Source: an uncultured Sutterella sp. (GTDB lineage: Bacteria > Pseudomonadota > Gammaproteobacteria > Burkholderiales > Burkholderiaceae_F). Taken from it: a stretch of 11,294 nt of DNA. The notes under the pieces were generated by a model, which was not told the DNA's origin, made no database searches, and saw nothing but the letters and a program-made list of their open reading frames with translations. Position numbers and translations under genes: made by a program. The stretch lies in the NCBI GenBank assembly GCA_900770335.1, contig CAAGKD010000140.1:1-11294 (forward strand), written 5' to 3'. Position 1 is the stretch's first letter, and the number at the start of each line of letters is the position of its first letter. Positions 5,495-11,294 of this stretch are shown piece by piece.

Positions 5495-7339
5495 ATGCCT
5501 CAGAGAGAACAGACCGATCAGACCGCCGTCCTCGCGGACACCATTCCGGAGAACCTGGCGCGCACCGTGCGCGTCATGCCCGAGCGCGAGGCGTTCCGGC
5601 AGTTCGATTACGCGGAGAACCGCTGGCAGTCCGTCTCCTGGGGGGAGTTCCACACGCACATGATGCGCTGGCGGCGCGCCTTCCATGCGAGCGGCCTCAA
5701 GCCCGGCGACCGCGCCGCGATGCTGCTCACGAACTCGATCGACGCGGTGACGTTCGACCAGGCCGCGCTCGCCTCCGGGCTCGTGCCGGTGCCGCTCCAT
5801 GCGATCGACACGGCCGGCGCCTCCGCCTACGTCCTCGAGGACTCCGGCAGCGCCATTCTCGTCACCACCTCGCGCGCCCGCTGGAACGCGATCCGCGCGG
5901 CCGGCCGCGCCCTGCCGGCGCTGCGCCAGGTGATCCTCGTCAACGACCTGGGCGACGAGCTCGAGGAGGGCGTGCGCGTGACCGGGCTCGAAGCGTGGCT
6001 CGCCACGGGCAACGGCACCCCCGACGCGGCGCTCTTTCCCGGGCCCCGCCCGGAGGACCTCGCCGGACTCATCTACACCTCGGGCACCACGGGGCGGCCC
6101 AAGGGCGTGATGCTCACGCACGCGAACCTCGCCGCGAACGTCCGGCAGGTCTCGGAGGTCCTTGACGTGCGCGCCGACGACGTCTACCTCTCGTTCCTGC
6201 CCTTCTCGCACACGTTCGAGCGCACCGCGGCGCACTACGTCGCGCTCTCGCACGGCGCGGCGATGGCCTTCGCCCGGTCCGTGCAGCACATCGAGTCGGA
6301 TCTCCTCGAGGTCCGGCCCACGCTCATGTGCACGGTGCCGCGCGTGCTCGAGCGCATCTACCAGAAGATCCAGCTGCGCCTCTCCAAGGCGGGCGAGCGC
6401 GAGCAGTACATCGCCGCCTGGGCGGCCGAGGCCGGCTGGCGGCGCTTCTGCCGCGAGAACGGCCTGCCCGTCGAGCCCTCCGAGCGCGCGTCCCTTGACG
6501 ACACCGTCCTCAGGACGCTCGACGAGGACGTGGGCGCGAAGGTCCGCGAGGCCTTCGGCGGGCGATTCCGCGCGATCATCTCCGGCGGGGCGAGCCTCAA
6601 CACGACCGTCTCGCGGTTCTTCTGCGCGATGGGCCTGCCCGTCCGGCAGGGCTACGGCCTCACGGAGACGAGCCCGATCCTCGCCGTCGCGGGCGCGACG
6701 ATGAACCATCCGACCACCGTGGGCTTTCCCGTCTCGGGAACCGAGGCGCGCATCGGCGAACGCAATGAGCTGCAGGTCCGCGGCCCGCAGGTGATGAAGG
6801 GCTACTGGCGGCGTCCCGAGGACACCGCACGCGCCTTCACCGAGGACGGCTGGTTCCGCACGGGCGACCAGGCGGACCTCTCCGACGGCGGGCGCATCCG
6901 CATCATGGGCCGCATCAAGGAGATCATCGTCACCTCGACGGGCGAGAAGATCGCTCCGGTCGACCTTGAGTTCGCGATCCAGAAGGACCACCTCTTCGAG
7001 CAGGTGCTCGTGCTCGGTGAGAACCGCCCCTTCATCAGCGCGATCCTTGTCGTGGAGCCGGGCGGCTGGCGCGAGCTCTGCGCCGAGATGGAGCTCGATC
7101 CGGAGGACGACGCCTCGCTCACGGACCACGCGATGACGCGCCTCATCCTCAAGCGCGTGCGCACCGCCGCCAGGGAGTTCCCCGCCTACGGCATCCCGCG
7201 CTCGGTGGCGGTCGTGCGCGAGCCCTTCACGGTCGAGAACGGCCTGCTCACCCCGACGATGAAGCCGCGCCGCGCGAAGATCATCGAGCGCTGGAAGGAC
7301 CTCATCGAGAAGATCTACGCGGGCCACCCAGCGGCCTGA
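5495..7339 (+). CDS. Long-chain fatty acid--CoA ligase (AMP-forming), second copy
   Basis: A 614-residue paralogue of the gene just upstream, about half identical by eye and colinear along its whole length, so the pair looks like an old tandem duplication. Its motifs are complete: YTSGTTGRPKG (194-204), LSFLPFSHTFERT, YGLTETSP (387-394), RTGD with Asp458, GRIKEIIVTSTGEK, and LTPTMKPRR with Lys590 as the likely catalytic lysine. The acid-binding half differs most from its neighbour, which would suit a different chain length or substrate; that is inference. The ATG at 5495 is followed by a short divergent leader and then family sequence; the ribosome site is weak (AGAG close to the start). No promoter is obvious in the gap, so it is probably cotranscribed with the first copy. 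A strong hairpin follows at 7382-7411. Confidence 0.92.
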   Translation: MPQREQTDQTAVLADTIPENLARTVRVMPEREAFRQFDYAENRWQSVSWGEFHTHMMRWRRAFHASGLKPGDRAAMLLTNSIDAVTFDQAALASGLVPVPLHAIDTAGASAYVLEDSGSAILVTTSRARWNAIRAAGRALPALRQVILVNDLGDELEEGVRVTGLEAWLATGNGTPDAALFPGPRPEDLAGLIYTSGTTGRPKGVMLTHANLAANVRQVSEVLDVRADDVYLSFLPFSHTFERTAAHYVALSHGAAMAFARSVQHIESDLLEVRPTLMCTVPRVLERIYQKIQLRLSKAGEREQYIAAWAAEAGWRRFCRENGLPVEPSERASLDDTVLRTLDEDVGAKVREAFGGRFRAIISGGASLNTTVSRFFCAMGLPVRQGYGLTETSPILAVAGATMNHPTTVGFPVSGTEARIGERNELQVRGPQVMKGYWRRPEDTARAFTEDGWFRTGDQADLSDGGRIRIMGRIKEIIVTSTGEKIAPVDLEFAIQKDHLFEQVLVLGENRPFISAILVVEPGGWRELCAEMELDPEDDASLTDHAMTRLILKRVRTAAREFPAYGIPRSVAVVREPFTVENGLLTPTMKPRRAKIIERWKDLIEKIYAGHPAA

Positions 7340-7381
7340 CCGCCGCCGGTCCGGCCGCGTCCGGATCCGCTCAGCCTCCCT

Positions 7382-7411
7382 GCGAAGGGCGCCCTCACGG
7401 GCGCCCTTCGC
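7382..7411 (+). terminator. Hairpin terminator after the acyl-CoA ligase pair
   Basis: A perfect 13-bp stem (GCGAAGGGCGCCC and its complement) around a TCAC loop, 42 bases after the second ligase stop. There is no T tract, common for hairpins in GC-rich genomes, so termination is likely but not certain. It separates the lipid genes from guaB. Confidence 0.65.
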
Positions 7412-7461
7412 GCATTCGCAAACGCTCCCGAGCGCGAGCCTTCAGCACAGCCGCGCGAGGA

Positions 7462-7480
7462 AGTCAAGATTTTTTTGACT
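7462..7480. promoter_or_regulatory. Inverted repeat in the guaB promoter region
   Basis: AGTCAA-GATTTTT-TTGACT is a perfect 6-bp inverted repeat with a T-rich centre. Its right arm, TTGACT (7475-7480), is a 5/6 match to a -35 hexamer, but no good -10 lies 16-18 bp on. TACACT (7510-7515) is the nearest -10-like hexamer and lies 29 bp away. It could be an operator, part of the guaB promoter, or an extra terminator of the upstream operon. Confidence 0.35.
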
Positions 7481-7515
7481 CCCGGGCCGCACGCGCGGAA
7501 AAAAGTCATTACACT

Positions 7516-7720
7516 GCGTGCGCAATCAATCTCGGCCTTTTCCCAGGGCGCTCCGGATCCCCTCCGTCGAGCCCCGTCGTCAAGGGAAGCCCCTCGTCCT
7601 CCGGCTTTCGGCCGGCGGAGCGGACAGAATTCAGGTACACCCGCGCAATCGGGTCCCGCGAGACAGTGCACTCGCCCGACTTCCGAGCGGACGTATTTTT
7701 TTTTGCACTCAGAGGTTGTT
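7516..7720 (+). promoter_or_regulatory. Long structured leader of guaB
   Basis: About 200 bases with no gene precede guaB. A CCGGC/GCCGG hairpin lies at 7601-7615. A composite stem lies at 7649-7686: TCGG pairs with CCGA, GTC with GAC, and GCGAG (7658-7662) with CTCGC (7671-7675), with a CC/CC internal loop and a TT bulge. A run of nine Ts (7696-7704) follows 9 bases later, just before the GAGG ribosome site (7713-7716). The T run is too far from the stem for a standard terminator. Its start depends on an uncertain promoter. It resembles no riboswitch I know. Confidence 0.4.
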
Positions 7721-9190
7721 ATGCGACTCCTTCAGACGGCTTACACGTTCGACGACGTTCTGCTCGTTCCCGCCTACTCGGAAATCCTCCCCCGCGACAC
7801 GCTTCTCCAGACGAAGCTCACGCGCGGCCTCTCGATCAACATTCCGATGGTCTCGGCCGCCATGGACACGGTCTCCGAGGCCAAGCTTGCGATCGCGCTC
7901 GCTCAGGAAGGCGGCGTCGGCTTCATCCACAAGAACATGACCGCCGACCAGCAGGCCGCTGAAGTCGCCAAGGTCAAGCGCCACGAGGCGGGCGTCGTCT
8001 CCGAGCCGATCACGATCGGGCCGGAGATGCTCGTCGGCGACGTCATCGCGCTCGCCCGCGAGCACCGCATCTCGGGCCTGCCGGTCGTCGCCGAGGACGG
8101 CACGGTCCTCGGCATGGTCACGAACCGCGACCTGCGCTTCGAGACCCGCATGAGCGTTCCCGTCCGCGAGGTCATGACCCCGCGCGAGCGCCTCGTCACG
8201 GTCCATGAGGGCGCCTCCCTCGAGGAGGCCAAGGAGCTCATGCACCAGCACCGCCTCGAGCGCGTCCTCGTCGTCACGAAGGACTTCCACCTCTCGGGCC
8301 TGATGACCGTCAAGGACATCACCAAGGCCACCGACCATCCCTTCGCCGCCAAGGACCAGAAGGGCAAGCTCCTCGCCGGCGCCGCGGTCTCCGTCGGCCA
8401 GGGCACCGAGGAGCGCGTCGAGAAGCTCGTCGAGGCGGGCGTCGACGTGATCGTCGTCGACACGGCCCACGGCCACTCCAAGGGCGTGCTTGACCGCGTC
8501 AAGTGGGTCAAGACCCACTACCCCGACCTGCAGGTGATCGGCGGCAACATCGCCACGGGCGACGCCGCCCTCGCCCTCGTCGACCACGGCGCCGACGGCG
8601 TCAAGGTCGGCATCGGCCCGGGCTCGATCTGCACGACCCGCATCGTCGCCGGCGTCGGCGTCCCGCAGATCACCGCCATCAGCAACGTCGCCAAGGCCCT
8701 GCAGGGCACGGACGTCCCCTGCATCGCCGACGGCGGCATCCGCTTCTCGGGCGACATCGCCAAGGCCATCGCCGCGGGCGCGAGCTCCGTGATGATGGGC
8801 GGCATGTTCGCCGGCACGGAGGAGGCTCCGGGCGAGGTGATCCTCTACCAGGGGCGCTCCTACAAGTCCTACCGCGGCATGGGCTCGCTCGGCGCCATGG
8901 GCAAGGGCTCGGCCGACCGCTACTTCCAGGACAACAACCAGGGCAACCTCGACAAGTTCGTCCCCGAGGGCATCGAGGGCATGGTCCCCTACAAGGGCGG
9001 CATCTCCGCGATCATCTATCAGATGATCGGCGGCCTGCGCTCCTCGATGGGCTACTGCGGCTGCCGCACGATCGAGGAGATGCGCACCCGCGCCTCCTTC
9101 GTGCAGATCACCGCCGGCGGCCTGCGCGAGTCCCACGTCCATGACGTGAAGATCACGAAGGAAGCCCCGAACTACCGTCAGGCCAACTGA
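7721..9190 (+). CDS. guaB: Inosine-5'-monophosphate dehydrogenase
   Basis: GuaB oxidises IMP to XMP with NAD+, the first committed step of GMP synthesis, in the cytosol as a tetramer or octamer. The 489 residues match the usual length (E. coli 488). The N-terminus MRLLQTAYTFDDVLLVPAYSEILPRD is typical. Two CBS domains occupy about residues 93-205 (ISGLPVVAEDGTVLGMVTNRDLR; LERVLVVTKDFHLSGLMTVKDI). The barrel then gives GPGSICTTR with catalytic Cys304, IADGGIRFSGD and GGMFAGTEEAPGE for IMP phosphate binding, YRGMGSLGAM, and the C-terminal SSMGYCGCRTIEEM. GAGG sits six bases before the ATG at 7721, which fixes the start against the longer open frame. guaA follows 195 bp downstream behind its own terminator and promoter. 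The long leader suggests regulation before or during translation. Confidence 0.97.
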   Translation: MRLLQTAYTFDDVLLVPAYSEILPRDTLLQTKLTRGLSINIPMVSAAMDTVSEAKLAIALAQEGGVGFIHKNMTADQQAAEVAKVKRHEAGVVSEPITIGPEMLVGDVIALAREHRISGLPVVAEDGTVLGMVTNRDLRFETRMSVPVREVMTPRERLVTVHEGASLEEAKELMHQHRLERVLVVTKDFHLSGLMTVKDITKATDHPFAAKDQKGKLLAGAAVSVGQGTEERVEKLVEAGVDVIVVDTAHGHSKGVLDRVKWVKTHYPDLQVIGGNIATGDAALALVDHGADGVKVGIGPGSICTTRIVAGVGVPQITAISNVAKALQGTDVPCIADGGIRFSGDIAKAIAAGASSVMMGGMFAGTEEAPGEVILYQGRSYKSYRGMGSLGAMGKGSADRYFQDNNQGNLDKFVPEGIEGMVPYKGGISAIIYQMIGGLRSSMGYCGCRTIEEMRTRASFVQITAGGLRESHVHDVKITKEAPNYRQAN

Positions 9191-9206
9191 TCGACCTCTT
9201 CCCGCT

Positions 9207-9230
9207 GAATCCGGCCCCCGGGCCGGATTC
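9207..9230 (+). terminator. Hairpin just after guaB
   Basis: GAATCCGGCCC pairs with GGGCCGGATTC, separated by two Cs, 16 bases after the guaB stop. No T tract follows. It probably acts with the stronger hairpin at 9256-9300, or protects the 3' end of the guaB message. Confidence 0.5.
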
Positions 9231-9255
9231 GCCGGCGAGGCTCCGCAGAAGCGCC

Positions 9256-9300
9256 AAGGCGCCCGAACCCCTCTTGCGGGCGCGGGCGCCTTTTCGTTTT
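9256..9300 (+). terminator. Intrinsic terminator of guaB
   Basis: AAGGCGCCCG (9256-9265) pairs with CGGGCGCCTT (9283-9292) around a 17-base loop, followed by the interrupted T tract TTTTCGTTTT (9291-9300). This should end most guaB transcripts before guaA. Confidence 0.75.
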
Positions 9301-9308
9301 GCTATAGT
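9300..9308 (+). promoter_or_regulatory. Extended -10 promoter of guaA
   Basis: TGCTATAGT is an extended -10 element (TG-N-TATAGT, 5/6 in the hexamer) directly after the guaB terminator. No -35 is seen at 17 bp, which extended -10 promoters tolerate. It would give a guaA leader of about 70 bases. Confidence 0.5.
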
Positions 9309-9385
9309 CACGCGCGCGCCCCGGGCGCGGCCGCAGGCCGCCCCGGCCGAAGCGCGACGCAAGATTTCCCGCACCGCACAAACCC

Positions 9386-10957
<1,572 letters not shown>

Positions 10958-10966
10958 TGACCGGAC

Positions 10967-10985
10967 TCAGGGCCTGAGGCCCTGA
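10967..10985 (+). terminator. Small hairpin after guaA
   Basis: TCAGGGCC-TGA-GGCCCTGA is a perfect 8-bp stem 9 bases after the guaA stop, without a T tract. As after guaB, a T-less hairpin precedes the true terminator. Confidence 0.5.
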
Positions 10986-11013
10986 TCGTCCCCGGCGTCT
11001 CGAGCCGACTCCC

Positions 11014-11051
11014 GGCCCCGCCTCTCCTTTCGGAGGCGGGGCCTTTCTTTT
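11014..11051 (+). terminator. Intrinsic terminator of guaA
   Basis: GGCCCCGCCTC (11014-11024) pairs with GAGGCGGGGCC (11033-11043) around an 8-base loop, then TTTCTTTT (11044-11051). A strong plus-strand terminator. Confidence 0.9.
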
Positions 11052-11222
11052 CGCCAAAGCGCGCGAAGAACGCCCGATGCAGAGGCCTCCCCGGACAGCG
11101 TTCGTGAAGGCAGCGATGGCTCTTCCATCCGCCTTCCAACCCGTCGATTGCAGACTGTCGAAAGTCAATTTTCATTGATGTTCTTGGCTTTACGACCCGT
11201 CGACGCACCGTTCGATGCGGCC

Positions 11223-11264
11223 GATGATTGGGGAGCAGCCCTCCGGCCTGAAGCCAGGAGCGCG
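11223..11264 (+). promoter_or_regulatory. Possible 5' half of a yybP-ykoY (manganese) riboswitch
   Basis: GATTGGGGAGCAGCC (11226-11240) resembles the conserved 5' segment GGGGAGUAGC of yybP-ykoY riboswitches, with C for U at one place. As in that class, a hairpin follows directly: CTCC and GGC pair with GCC and GGAG (11241-11260). The conserved 3' half would lie beyond the window, so this cannot be confirmed. Such riboswitches sit ahead of manganese exporters and related membrane proteins. Confidence 0.25.
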
Positions 11265-11267
11265 CGC

Positions 11268-11294
11268 ATGAACGCTTGGCGCCTCGTGACTCCG
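11268..11294 (+). CDS. Possible start of an unknown gene, cut by the window end
   Basis: An ATG preceded at seven bases by AGGAG opens a frame that is still open at the last base (MNAWRLVTP). It follows the guaA terminator by about 215 bases, a normal gap for a new transcription unit. Nine codons cannot be identified. The AGGAG is also the 3' arm of the hairpin at 11241-11260, so this start competes with the riboswitch reading. Confidence 0.25.

Noticed and set aside
11052..11294. Integration site or island edge downstream of guaA
   Set aside because: The 3' end of guaA is a known integration hotspot in some bacteria, but I see no integrase, no duplicated guaA end and no composition shift here. 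Only a weak 9-bp repeat, ACCCGTCGA, occurs twice (11139 and 11195).

Overview
The window is a high-GC bacterial contig end. It carries five recognisable protein genes: nrdD (partial, minus strand), two tandem long-chain acyl-CoA ligase genes, guaB and guaA (the last four all plus strand). Strong G/C bias at third codon positions, GC-rich hairpin terminators and an oxygen-sensitive class III ribonucleotide reductase suggest an anaerobic or facultative proteobacterium. A gut betaproteobacterium of the Sutterellaceae type is my best guess, but the window holds no taxonomic marker that proves it. The first 19 bases are Illumina adapter, not genome, so nrdD is cut by the end of the assembly rather than by biology.

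Left part (20-1760): nrdD reads leftward off the contig. Upstream of it are two NrdR-type boxes 31 bp apart, the usual geometry for the ribonucleotide reductase repressor NrdR. A plausible plus-strand promoter overlaps the distal box.

Middle (about 1755-3555): roughly 1.8 kb with no convincing protein gene but much ordered structure. There is a possible structured RNA ending in a strong plus-strand intrinsic terminator (2180-2214). There is also an outward-facing pair of exact 16-bp AT-rich inverted repeats about 0.87 kb apart, two inverted arrays of a 9-bp repeat, paired TTGCAG/CTGCAA palindromes, a hairpin best read as a minus-strand terminator, a site fitting the NtrC consensus, and a 15-bp direct repeat. 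This is the least explained part of the window.

Right part (3376-11051): two paralogous acyl-CoA ligases (fatty acid activation) lie 76 bp apart and end at a strong hairpin. guaB follows after a leader of about 200 nt with foldable structure and a T9 tract. guaA follows behind its own terminator/promoter gap. GuaB (IMP to XMP) and GuaA (XMP to GMP) make GMP, whose derivatives are also ribonucleotide reductase substrates, although nothing in the sequence links the two loci. The last 240 bases hold the guaA terminator, a sequence resembling the 5' half of a yybP-ykoY (manganese) riboswitch, and a possible start of a further gene.
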